A DNA stretch of 32,419 bases from Yoonia sp. (lineage in GTDB: Bacteria > Pseudomonadota > Alphaproteobacteria > Rhodobacterales > Rhodobacteraceae): the NCBI GenBank assembly GCA_023955335.1, contig JAGSGF010000033.1, forward strand, positions 1-32,419, read 5' to 3'. The notes beneath the pieces were generated by a model, which was not told the DNA's origin, did no database searches, and saw only the letters and a list, made by a program, of their open reading frames with translations. The position numbers were made by a program, and so were the translations under genes. Shown here one piece after another: positions 8,090 through 15,673 of the stretch (position 1 is the first letter of the stretch; each line of letters begins with the position of its first letter).

Positions 8090-8824
8090 TCATTTCGCCC
8101 CAAACAAACGGTAGTACATCCAGTCAGGCATGAACTGCGACAGACGAAACAGCCATGAGAATACTGTCGGAAAGCTGCGTTTAAACCCACCCCGGTCCAT
8201 GTGGTCAAAGAACACCTGCGCGGCGTCCGCTGGCTCCATGATGAACGGCATTTGAAAATCGTTCTTTTCGGTCAACCGTGTCTTAATAAAACCAGGGTTA
8301 ATCACCTGCACACGGACACCGGTCTTGCGCAGATCCGCCTGCATGGATTCGGCCAACGCCATCAATCCAGCCTTTGACGCGCAATAGCCGATGGCACCGG
8401 GTAGGCCACGAAACCCAGACAGCGATCCGGTCAGCACAACATGCCCTGCATCGCGGTCCACCATCTGACCGATCACCGCACCCACAACACGTGACCCGCC
8501 AAGGTAATTTATCTGGCCCATCAAATCGGCCTTTTCATTGTCCCATTCAGACGCGTTCATTGGCCAATAAACGCCCGCTAAATAGACGACCCCATCGATC
8601 CGACCAACCCGGGCGGCGGCGGCCTTGACAGCCGCTAGATCACCGACGTCGACAGTCACAAATGACGCGGCATCACCAATGTCAGCGACAAGCGATTTGA
8701 GCCGATCTTCGGACCGCGCGGACACGATGACTTCGGCACCTGCATCTGCGATTTTCTTGGCAACCTCGCGCCCAAGCCCTTCGCTTGCGCCCACGATCCA
8801 ATACCGTTTTCCAGCCCAGTTCAT
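8090..8824 (-). CDS. Short-chain dehydrogenase/reductase (SDR), last gene of the stress operon
   Basis: A 244-residue classical SDR. The NAD(P)-binding motif is VGASEGLGREV near residues 12-22. The NAG motif reads LAG, so the usual Asn is replaced. The catalytic Ser lies in LTGSLSG and the active-site YCASK gives Tyr-x3-Lys. The C-terminus carries hydrophobic aromatic segments (FSWLFRLSQFMPDWMYYRLF) that could associate with the membrane. It is the fifth gene of the operon facing rpoE–chrR and its ATG overlaps the DUF3833 stop as ATGA. The R. sphaeroides RpoE regulon operon also contains an SDR. The substrate is unknown; an oxidised lipid or carbonyl is a reasonable guess. Confidence 0.88.
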   Translation of the reverse strand: MNWAGKRYWIVGASEGLGREVAKKIADAGAEVIVSARSEDRLKSLVADIGDAASFVTVDVGDLAAVKAAAARVGRIDGVVYLAGVYWPMNASEWDNEKADLMGQINYLGGSRVVGAVIGQMVDRDAGHVVLTGSLSGFRGLPGAIGYCASKAGLMALAESMQADLRKTGVRVQVINPGFIKTRLTEKNDFQMPFIMEPADAAQVFFDHMDRGGFKRSFPTVFSWLFRLSQFMPDWMYYRLFGAK

Positions 8825-9399
8825 ATTGCGTTACCCGCTTGTTCTGCCTCGGTCAGAGGGCGCATCGTGGCAATCAAATCAGCCACTTTAAACCCAAATT
8901 TTCGAAATTCACTGCGGTTCATAATTGTTCCATTGGGCATCAAATACATCCAATCGCGGGTGTCCAACACATGGCCGCCTGCTTGGTCCGACAGCTTAAG
9001 CTTATATGCCAAGAACACTGCGTTGCCGGATTGCTGTCCACGGCCAGCACCCACAACGTCATCGGCCTCGGCCTTAATCAAACCACCGTCGGACAGGGTC
9101 AGCAGCCATGCACGGTTTTGTACATTTCCGCTATCATAGTGAAATCTTTCAGTCATTTTGCCCGTATTCCCATGCCAAGACGCATCAAACCGCGCCGTAA
9201 ACCGAGACGTCACACGACCAGTTGGGCCAAAGATCACACCTTCAGAAACAATCGGGCCATTCAGCACGTCGCGAATATCAAACTCGGTCCTCGACGCATA
9301 ATCATCTGGCGCTTGCGCGGCAAATGAGAAAAACCGGCTCTTGAGCCACACCGCAGTAAACGCGATCAGAGCGCCCGCAAGAAAATACCACCACGCCAT
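8821..9399 (-). CDS. DUF3833 family protein (lipocalin-like, membrane-anchored)
   Basis: A 192-residue protein with one N-terminal hydrophobic segment (MAWWYFLAGALIAFTAVWL) followed by a soluble beta-rich domain of the DUF3833 type (ASRTEFDIRDVLNGPIVSEGVIF…RDWMYLMPNGTIMNRSEFRKFGFKVADL). The start is ATG 9399, with GGAG eight bases upstream inside the MFS gene. The longer frame upstream is a shadow of the MFS gene. It overlaps the MFS stop by one base (TAATG) and the SDR start by four, so translation is probably coupled. The family has no established biochemical function, but it recurs in ECF11/ChrR-linked operons with DUF1365 and amine-oxidase-like genes. It probably sits in the inner membrane facing the periplasm and may bind a lipid product (inference). 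Confidence 0.85.
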   Translation of the reverse strand: MAWWYFLAGALIAFTAVWLKSRFFSFAAQAPDDYASRTEFDIRDVLNGPIVSEGVIFGPTGRVTSRFTARFDASWHGNTGKMTERFHYDSGNVQNRAWLLTLSDGGLIKAEADDVVGAGRGQQSGNAVFLAYKLKLSDQAGGHVLDTRDWMYLMPNGTIMNRSEFRKFGFKVADLIATMRPLTEAEQAGNAI

Positions 9400-10628
9400 T
9401 ATTTTGTCTCCAAATCCGTCGCGACCAACAAACCAATGGCCACCAATTTCAATACCGACGGCACCAACGCATATAGCAGCGTCAGCATCGTCAGGGCCGC
9501 AGCCGGCATATCTGGCGCACCTGCGACAAAGCCCGCTTGTTCCAGCAACGGCAGCAATGTTACCGCGGCAAAGGCCAGCGTGAATTTGCTCACTAACGCC
9601 CAAAGGCCAAACCCCTGCCCGCCGTTCGGGGACACAACCGCCATGCGCCGCGCGAACATGGCGGGCAGCAGCGTGAGGTCTGCACCAATAGTTGCTCCTG
9701 ATACTACGCAGATGATCGCGAATTGGTTCACATCGCCCTCACCTAATGTCAGTGCAAACCCGAACGAGATGACCGCCAAAACCATCGCCAGCAGCAATGT
9801 GCGCTTCTCTCCCCAGCGGGCAGCCAGCGCCGACCACAACGGCGACGACACTGCGGCGGCCAAGAAAAATAACACCAGTAGTGGGCCTTCCCAGCCGACA
9901 CCACCAAGTCGTGATTCAACGAAGAATAAGAAAAGCGTCGACGACACCGCCAATGGTGTCGCGTTGACCAGCGCGAGGAGCAAAAGCCTGCGGGTCAATT
10001 TATCTGCTAGAATTTCTTTGATCCGAGATGGTTCTGTGGTCGTGCGCCCCTTCCATTCGGGCAACATGAACAGCGTGGCCACCAATGTCGCAGCGGCGAA
10101 CCCGTAGGCGAACACAGCAAACGGGGCGGTTGACAGGTCTATCAACAGGGTCGGCGCGACTGCCGCTATGCATACCCCCAACAACGCGCCCGTTTCGCGC
10201 CATGCGGCCAGCCGTACATGCCCCTTTGGGTCGCGGCCCGCCTTGCCGATCCCTTGCGCATAGAAATTGATCGTCAGAAAGCTGAACGCGCTGAACAGGC
10301 CTGTCACTGTCAGGGCGAACCAAACGGCTGGGTTGATTGGTGGGGCGACCGCAAACAGGCCAATCATTGATACGGCCAACACCACCGCAACCAAGCTGAC
10401 GATCACCGATTTGCCACCGCGCAGGCGTTCGCTGACCCAGCCTAAAAACGGGTCTTGGATCACGTCAAACAGGCGCAGACCAAATAGGATAGCGCCCAAC
10501 GCGGTCAGGCTTACGCCGTACGTATCAGCATAGTATTTCGGCGCATAAATGTAGATCGGCAGTCCAGCGGCGGACAGTACGGCGGCAAAACCGCTGTAGG
10601 CAGGCAGGCGGTCTGACCACGCTTTCAC
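9399..10628 (-). CDS. MFS transporter (GPH/MelB-like cation symporter type)
   Basis: A 409-residue polytopic membrane protein with about twelve hydrophobic segments. LRLFDVIQDPFLGWVSERL after helix 2 is the glycoside-pentoside-hexuronide/MelB-type signature, where typical members read 'R..DA..DP..G...D'. I chose GTG 10628 because it overlaps the DUF1365 stop as GTGA and is preceded by GAGGT. An upstream GTG at 10688 only adds residues read out of frame through DUF1365. It is the third gene of the operon. The R. sphaeroides singlet-oxygen operon also contains a GPH-type carrier, so the cargo may be lipid-related rather than sugar. That is inference from context only. Confidence 0.88.
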   Translation of the reverse strand: MKAWSDRLPAYSGFAAVLSAAGLPIYIYAPKYYADTYGVSLTALGAILFGLRLFDVIQDPFLGWVSERLRGGKSVIVSLVAVVLAVSMIGLFAVAPPINPAVWFALTVTGLFSAFSFLTINFYAQGIGKAGRDPKGHVRLAAWRETGALLGVCIAAVAPTLLIDLSTAPFAVFAYGFAAATLVATLFMLPEWKGRTTTEPSRIKEILADKLTRRLLLLALVNATPLAVSSTLFLFFVESRLGGVGWEGPLLVLFFLAAAVSSPLWSALAARWGEKRTLLLAMVLAVISFGFALTLGEGDVNQFAIICVVSGATIGADLTLLPAMFARRMAVVSPNGGQGFGLWALVSKFTLAFAAVTLLPLLEQAGFVAGAPDMPAAALTMLTLLYALVPSVLKLVAIGLLVATDLETK

Positions 10629-11377
10629 CGGCTTACCTCGTCGGTTGGTGGCGCGGGGCGGGACCGGAATGTTGCGCCCTTCCACCACAGTTTCATCGCC
10701 TGCCAGTGGATCAACGCCAATACGCGTCGCGATCCAAACGGGCGACGTAGCGCCGCGCGGACAATCGCGCTATTTGTCATCGGCTGACGCGCCCCATGCA
10801 AGGTCGCAATCAAGCCGCCATTGCCACGGCTATAATCGATCCAGATTCCGATTTGGTCAGCAGTGATATCAAATCGGAACGTATACCCACCTTCGATCGG
10901 TTGAAACGGCGAGACATGGAATATCTTATCCGCTTGGATCGTGTCATCTTTGGTGATCGGTCCACCGTCCGCGTTACGGCACAGATATGAATGGCGGTCG
11001 CCAAAGGTGTTGGACACCTCGGCAATCACGCTTGTCAAAGCGGCACCATCATAACAAAGCCAGAACGACACCGGATTAAAGACATGCCCCAAGATGCGCG
11101 GCTGAGCGAGCAATTCGATCCGCGTCGGATCAGCAACACCGTGGGCGGCCAAGACATCGCGGGCCCACACAGCACCGCGTCCCTTGTGTGGCACACCGCC
11201 GTGGTCACGGTCATGCAGCGACATCAGCGCACCAGCATTGCGGGCGAAAAGCCTAGGGGTTTCAACCAGCCCTTCGGCATCTAACAAGACATAGTCGATA
11301 GAATAGCGAAACGCATTTTTCACCTCACCGCGCCTGCCGTGATAGGTCTGCCCCGCAATATGATGGACGATGTTCAC
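10625..11377 (-). CDS. DUF1365 family protein
   Basis: A 250-residue protein of the DUF1365 family. It contains YHGRRGEVKNAFRYSIDYVLLDAE, a motif-rich SLHDRDHG, RIELLAQPRILGHVFNPVSFWLCYD and FHVSPFQPIEGGYTFRF, all characteristic of this family. DUF1365 proteins are repeatedly linked with flavin amine-oxidase-like proteins and cyclopropane-fatty-acid-synthase-like methyltransferases, so a part in modifying unsaturated fatty acyl chains is suspected. The biochemical activity is not established to my knowledge. The start is GTG 11377, overlapping the FAD-protein stop as GTGA, and its stop overlaps the MFS start. R. sphaeroides homologues in the RpoE regulon are reported to influence the singlet-oxygen response. 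Confidence 0.88.
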   Translation of the reverse strand: MNIVHHIAGQTYHGRRGEVKNAFRYSIDYVLLDAEGLVETPRLFARNAGALMSLHDRDHGGVPHKGRGAVWARDVLAAHGVADPTRIELLAQPRILGHVFNPVSFWLCYDGAALTSVIAEVSNTFGDRHSYLCRNADGGPITKDDTIQADKIFHVSPFQPIEGGYTFRFDITADQIGIWIDYSRGNGGLIATLHGARQPMTNSAIVRAALRRPFGSRRVLALIHWQAMKLWWKGATFRSRPAPPTDEVSR

Positions 11378-12672
11378 TCGGCGGCCAAGGCGAAACGGTT
11401 TACGGTATTCAGCGCGGTCACGACATCAACCGCCGACGACAACCCGTCCTCGTGGAACCCGTTCTTCATCCATGCACCGCACAACCACGTCCGGTTGGAC
11501 CCGTTCATCGCAGCCGCTTGGCCTTGGGCGGCGATGGCTGCAGTATCGTAAACTGGGTGGCGCAAGCTGACCTCGTCCCAAATCAATTCTTCGCGGATTG
11601 GCCGCGTGGTGTTGAGCGTCACCATATAGTCGGGACCGGTCAACCATGGCTGCAACGAATTCATCCAGTAAGTCAGGTCAATCTGATCGGTTTGCTTGCC
11701 CGCTTCCTCAGAATAGACCCAGCTAGACCAGACCGCGCGGCGCTTGGGCATAATTGTCGTATCAGAATGCAGGACGACGCGGTTGGCTTGATAACGGACA
11801 GCGCCAAGCGTGGACGTCTCGGCGTCGGACGGGTCGGCAAGCATATTGAGGGTGTCGTCTGAATGGGTGGCAAACACGACTTCATCGAACCTTTCCCACA
11901 CAGCGCCATGGGTTTTGACATACACACCGTCAGGGTCGCGGCGCACACTGTCCACCCCTGCACCAAGACGCAAATCAACGCCGCGTTTGACCAAATCGGC
12001 CTCAAGCCGACTGACATACGACTGACTGCCACCCTGCACGGTGTACCACTGGTGCTGACCCGTGGCGGACAATAACGCGTGGTTGTCGAAAAACTGCATC
12101 ATGGCGTTGGCCGGAAAATCCATGATCTTTTCTTTTGGCGTTGACCAGATCGCACCCGAGAATGGCAGTAGGTAATGATCGCGGAAGTAAGCTGACAGGT
12201 TTAGTTTCTTCATCAATCCGCCAATGGTCAGACCATCCTCGGCACTGGCGGCAAGCCCGTGTTTGTTGAAATATAAAATATCCCGAACCATGCGCAGGAA
12301 CTTGGGGTTCGCCAGATTGCGTTTTTGCGCAAAAATGGCGTCGACACCAGCAAGCCCGTATTCCAACCGACCACCATCAAAAGACGCCCCAAACGACATG
12401 TTGGATTTGGTCACCGGAACGTCCAATTGATCAAATAAAGCGGTAAGATTGGGGTAATTGGCATAGTTGAAAACGATAAACCCTGTATCTACAGGCGTGT
12501 CGGCATTGGGGCCCGCCATGCGCGTGCGGGCATGACCGCCGAGGCGCGGCTCCGCTTCGAACAAGACTACGGTATGATCTTTGGCCAGCATATGGGCCGC
12601 ACCCATGCCCGAAATACCTGCGCCAATAACGGCAATTTTACGGGGGGCGGCGGTCGCAGTTTCAAATGGCAT
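11374..12672 (-). CDS. FAD/NAD(P)-binding amine-oxidase-like protein (first gene of the operon)
   Basis: A 432-residue flavoprotein. The N-terminal dinucleotide-binding fold KIAVIGAGISGMGAAHMLAKDHTVVLFEAEPRLGGHARTR shows the GxGxxG motif, the terminal acidic residue for FAD ribose and the GG(H/R) motif of amine oxidases and phytoene desaturases. A C-terminal FAD segment WLCGAWMKNGFHEDGLSSAVDV closes the fold. ATG 12672 is chosen because GGAGA lies 11 bases upstream; GTG 12702 has no ribosome-binding site. In ECF11/ChrR regulons this protein pairs with DUF1365 and is implicated in unsaturated-lipid chemistry. It heads the five-gene operon diverging from rpoE–chrR. I see no TGATCC-type promoter on this strand in the shared region. 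Confidence 0.87.
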   Translation of the reverse strand: MPFETATAAPRKIAVIGAGISGMGAAHMLAKDHTVVLFEAEPRLGGHARTRMAGPNADTPVDTGFIVFNYANYPNLTALFDQLDVPVTKSNMSFGASFDGGRLEYGLAGVDAIFAQKRNLANPKFLRMVRDILYFNKHGLAASAEDGLTIGGLMKKLNLSAYFRDHYLLPFSGAIWSTPKEKIMDFPANAMMQFFDNHALLSATGQHQWYTVQGGSQSYVSRLEADLVKRGVDLRLGAGVDSVRRDPDGVYVKTHGAVWERFDEVVFATHSDDTLNMLADPSDAETSTLGAVRYQANRVVLHSDTTIMPKRRAVWSSWVYSEEAGKQTDQIDLTYWMNSLQPWLTGPDYMVTLNTTRPIREELIWDEVSLRHPVYDTAAIAAQGQAAAMNGSNRTWLCGAWMKNGFHEDGLSSAVDVVTALNTVNRFALAAE

Positions 12673-12768
12673 TCTATGTCTTGTCTCCGAAGGTTCTGTC
12701 ACGGTTTATAGTACTACGTCGCCAACCGACATCTAGATTGGTTTGAGAAAGAAAATTTATGTCCGCAG

Positions 12769-12798
12769 TGATCCAAGCATCGCCTCCCCCCGTAACAA
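12769..12798 (+). promoter_or_regulatory. RpoE (ECF11)-type promoter TGATCC-N18-TAACAA
   Basis: TGATCC at 12769-12774 is followed after exactly 18 bases by TAACAA at 12793-12798. This matches the -35 and spacing I recall for the R. sphaeroides RpoE consensus (TGATCC with a TA-rich -10). It points rightward to the sigma gene, so it would give autoregulated transcription of rpoE–chrR. A start site near 12804 leaves an untranslated leader of about 100 bases before GTG 12905. It also rules out the longer ORF start at 12743, which lies upstream of the promoter. Confidence 0.65.
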
Positions 12799-12904
12799 GC
12801 CTATGCAAGTTCAAATACACATTCCGCCTGCCAAAAGGTCAAATTGCACATCGCCAAAGGCATCGGCGATGGATAGAGTCACTTTGAAATCAGGAGCACA
12901 CCGT

Positions 12905-13456
12905 GTGACGGATGCGCCAACAGTCAAACGACTGGCATGGATAAGCCAACTTAACGCGGTCCGCGATCATCAGGACCGCGCTGCTTTTGGTGATTTGTTC
13001 AGCTACTTCGCGCCCCGTGTGAAATCATTCTTGATGAAGTCCGGCAGTTCACCTGAATTGGCCGAGGAATGCGCCCAAGATGTCATGGCAACGGTTTGGA
13101 ACAAGGCCCATCTGTTTGATGGATCAAAGGCTAGCGTATCCACGTGGATCTTTACGATCGCACGAAACAGACGGATCGACATGGTCCGCAAACTACATCG
13201 CCCGGAGCCTGAAGACCTGCCATGGGGGCCACAAGACGCGCCGTCAGCGGTGGATACTTTGGCTTTGCAGCAAGAGACCGAAATTCTTGGGCAGGCGCTT
13301 GCCGCCCTCCCCAAGAAACAAAGACAACTGATTGAACGTGCATATTTCGGCGAGCTTACCCACGCAGAGATTGCATCAGAAACTGGTCTGCCCCTCGGTA
13401 CGATCAAATCCCGTATCCGGCTGGCGCTTGACCGCTTGCGCCACGCAATGAATTGA
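12905..13456 (+). CDS. rpoE: ECF RNA polymerase sigma factor, RpoE/ECF11 (ChrR-associated) type
   Basis: A 183-residue sigma factor. Region 2 covers about 25-95 (DLFSYFAPRVKSFL, ELAEECAQDVMATVWNKAHLFD, WIFTIARNRRIDMVR), followed by a short acidic linker. Region 4 is at about 125-183 (ALAALPKKQRQLIERAYFGELTHAEIASETGLPLGTIKSRIRLALDRLR). The start is GTG 12905 with GGAG eight bases upstream. ATG 12869 is possible but poorer, and an ATG at 12743 precedes the promoter. It lies seven bases before chrR in one transcript. In R. sphaeroides the orthologous pair answers singlet oxygen: ChrR holds RpoE inactive until singlet oxygen triggers its loss. The divergent five-gene operon is the likely local target. 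Confidence 0.92.
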   Translation: MTDAPTVKRLAWISQLNAVRDHQDRAAFGDLFSYFAPRVKSFLMKSGSSPELAEECAQDVMATVWNKAHLFDGSKASVSTWIFTIARNRRIDMVRKLHRPEPEDLPWGPQDAPSAVDTLALQQETEILGQALAALPKKQRQLIERAYFGELTHAEIASETGLPLGTIKSRIRLALDRLRHAMN

Positions 13457-13463
13457 GCCTGAC

Positions 13464-14099
13464 ATGATAAAACACATAAAGCACCATCTGACCACGCCCC
13501 TATTGATGGGGTATGCTGCAGGCACCCTGCCCGAAGCGTTCAACCTCGTTGTGGCCACACATATCTCGTTGTGCGATGACTGCCGCGCGGCACAGGCGGA
13601 ATTTGACGCCATTGGTGGTGAGACCATGCTCGACGCTGGATCGGTTGCGATGTCAGACGACGCATTGACGGCGACCCTTGCGAAAATAGCCCAGGGCGAT
13701 GCAGAGGCCGTGAGACCACAACGCAATGGTCCCTACCCCGCACCTTTGGCCGTCTACATGACGGACACGTCAAAATGGCGTAAAATCGGTGGTGGGGTCA
13801 GCCAAATGTTGCTGCACACCGGCGACCGCGCATCCGTCCGGCTACTTAAAATTCCAGCCGGAACAGCCGTGCCTGACCACGGGCACCGTGGGACGGAACT
13901 GACGCTTGTTCTGCAAGGGGCCTTTACCGACGCGCATGACCGGTTTGCCGTGGGCGATATTGAGGTCGCGAACGAAGACATGCATCACATGCCCATCGCT
14001 GAAATGGGTGACGACTGCATCTGTTTGTCAGCGACAGATGCGCCGTTGGCGTTCCATGGATTACTGCCGCGGATCGCAGGGCGGATTATGGGTATTTAA
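13464..14099 (+). CDS. chrR: ChrR-family anti-sigma factor (ZAS + cupin domains)
   Basis: A 211-residue cytoplasmic anti-sigma factor. The N-terminal zinc-binding anti-sigma domain has His8 and the H-x3-C-x2-C motif THISLCDDC (His33, Cys37, Cys40), which are the zinc ligands in R. sphaeroides ChrR. The C-terminal cupin-like domain has PDHGHRGTELTLVLQG (His139, His141, Glu145) and His175 in EDMHHMP, corresponding to the second metal site needed for the singlet-oxygen response. All key residues are present, so it should be functional. It is co-transcribed with the sigma gene. Its stop overlaps the end of a convergent lipoprotein gene by four bases. Confidence 0.93.
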   Translation: MIKHIKHHLTTPLLMGYAAGTLPEAFNLVVATHISLCDDCRAAQAEFDAIGGETMLDAGSVAMSDDALTATLAKIAQGDAEAVRPQRNGPYPAPLAVYMTDTSKWRKIGGGVSQMLLHTGDRASVRLLKIPAGTAVPDHGHRGTELTLVLQGAFTDAHDRFAVGDIEVANEDMHHMPIAEMGDDCICLSATDAPLAFHGLLPRIAGRIMGI

Positions 14100-14461
14100 T
14101 TCCACGCGATGGGGGTCAACGCACCACCGTGCTTGACCCACCCGTCACCACCAGCAGACACATAAAATATGCGCTCTGCATAAGCCCCCGTGACAACCCA
14201 ATAATCGGACGTACGGACGACGCGGCCCTTACCTGCGCCACACACCTGATCGGCCCCACAAGATCGCAGCGTATAGCTGCGCAAATCGCCATGTTCCTCT
14301 GAAAGCACGGTAATCGGGCCGGTATCAAACGGATGATCTTGGAAATTATCAGCGTAAAACCGATGGGCACCCACTGGCGTATCAGTCCACGTCAGCCCGT
14401 CACCACCTGTACAAGCGGACAAAAGTGCGGCGACGATCAGGCTCAGAGGTAGCATCTTCAT
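14096..14461 (-). CDS. Small lipoprotein of unknown function
   Basis: A 121-residue exported protein. MKMLPLSLIVAALLSAC gives a type II signal peptide with lipobox LSAC and acylated Cys17. The mature part is small and polar, with two further cysteines in RSCGADQVCGAG that may form a disulfide, and aromatic residues near the end (YAERIFYVSAGGDGWVKHGG). AAGGA lies seven to eight bases before the ATG. I do not recognise a named family. It is convergent with chrR and lies 39 bases beyond the rmuC stop on the same strand, so it may be co-transcribed behind mutL–rmuC. It is probably a lipid-anchored periplasmic protein. Confidence 0.75.
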   Translation of the reverse strand: MKMLPLSLIVAALLSACTGGDGLTWTDTPVGAHRFYADNFQDHPFDTGPITVLSEEHGDLRSYTLRSCGADQVCGAGKGRVVRTSDYWVVTGAYAERIFYVSAGGDGWVKHGGALTPIAWN

Positions 14462-14500
14462 GGGTCAATCCTTCGGCGGCGGCTTCAGGCGAGCATGCCC

Positions 14501-15673
14501 CTAGGGTTTGTCTTGTGCAAGGGGCAGCGGCGGGGCGACATCCTCATTTGCAATCTCTTCGAAATCAAAGTTATCAAGCCGCGTCGCGCGTTTGCCCGCA
14601 CGCTCCGCCGCCGTATTGATGTCTTCTAAATCCCTGCGGACCTGGCCGAAATGAGTGTTCAACTTTCCAACACGTTCGACCACCAATTCCACATCGCGGT
14701 GCAACAAACGCAAAGTCGTCCGAATGGCCCCCGCCTGTTCGCGCATACGCGCGTCTTTCAAAATGGCGCGCATGGTGTTGAGCGTGGCCATGCAGGTCGT
14801 CGGTGACACGATCCAAACGCGGGCAGTGAACCCCTCCCGGACCAGTTCGGGAAAGTTCGCGTGCAATTCCGCGTACACCGCCTCTGATGGCAGGAACATC
14901 AACGCGCCATCGGCAGTTTCACCGTCCAAGATATACTTTTCGGAAATCGCCTTGATATGGGCTTTCACCGATGTGCGCATGAACTTAGCAGCCTCATTGG
15001 CCTCCCAATCTGTCTTGGCATTGCGCAGGGCCTCATAGGCTTCCAGCGGGAATTTGCTATCAATCACAATCGGCCCCGGTGGGTTCGGCAGATGGATCAG
15101 ACAGTCGGCCCGTTTGCCGTTCGTCAGCGTATGCTGGAACGTATAGGCATCTGATGGCAGCGCCTTGCTGACAATATCGTTCAGCTGGATTTCACCAAAC
15201 GCACCGCGTGTCTGTTTATTTGACAAGATATCTTGCAACGACAAAACATCACCCGACAGTTTGGTAATATTCTCTTGGGCCTTATCGATGGTCAGTAAAC
15301 GCTGCTGCAACTCGCCCAGACTTTGAGCAGTGCGCTGGGCAGATGACGACAGGTTCACGTTCAACGTTTCAGTCACCTGAGACAACCGTTGCTCCATCAA
15401 CTGCAGCGTCTTGGCTTGCTGCTCCGCCTGCGCTTGGGTCACCGATGTCAGGCCCCCAAACAACTGTTGCTGGCCGTTCGATAACATCTCGACGCGGCTA
15501 CCAAGCCCGCCCATCTGGCTCGCTAAAATCTGCGCCATCTCGCCCGATTTACCGGCACGACGGACGGTGACAACTAGCAGGACAACCATTGCGAGGAGAA
15601 TGAGAGCAACGATCAGACCGGCGATGAACAACGGGTCGGCTAGGCTAAAGGTATAATCGCCGATCGTGATCAT
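14501..15673 (-). CDS. rmuC: DNA recombination protein RmuC
   Basis: A 390-residue protein. One N-terminal membrane segment (about 15-36) is followed by a long coiled coil (about 45-150, QQQLFGGLTSVTQAQAEQQAKTLQLMEQRL), then the PD-(D/E)XK-like RmuC domain: LPSDAYTFQHTLTNGKRADCLIHLPN…IVIDSKFPLEAY, ending with SPTTCMATLNTMRAI. RmuC limits inversions and recombination at short inverted repeats. The putative nuclease residues (Asp in RADCLIHL, Asp-Ser-Lys) are present. The ATG overlaps the mutL stop (ATGA), so it is coupled to another genome-stability gene. Confidence 0.92.
   Translation of the reverse strand: MITIGDYTFSLADPLFIAGLIVALILLAMVVLLVVTVRRAGKSGEMAQILASQMGGLGSRVEMLSNGQQQLFGGLTSVTQAQAEQQAKTLQLMEQRLSQVTETLNVNLSSSAQRTAQSLGELQQRLLTIDKAQENITKLSGDVLSLQDILSNKQTRGAFGEIQLNDIVSKALPSDAYTFQHTLTNGKRADCLIHLPNPPGPIVIDSKFPLEAYEALRNAKTDWEANEAAKFMRTSVKAHIKAISEKYILDGETADGALMFLPSEAVYAELHANFPELVREGFTARVWIVSPTTCMATLNTMRAILKDARMREQAGAIRTTLRLLHRDVELVVERVGKLNTHFGQVRRDLEDINTAAERAGKRATRLDNFDFEEIANEDVAPPLPLAQDKP

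Noticed and set aside
9400..9603. Upstream extension of DUF3833
   Set aside because: It reads through the MFS gene in another frame. The true start at 9399 overlaps the MFS stop and has its own ribosome-binding site.
12743..12904. N-terminal extension of the ECF sigma factor from ATG 12743
   Set aside because: It spans the RpoE-type promoter and has no family sequence. GTG 12905 has a good ribosome-binding site.
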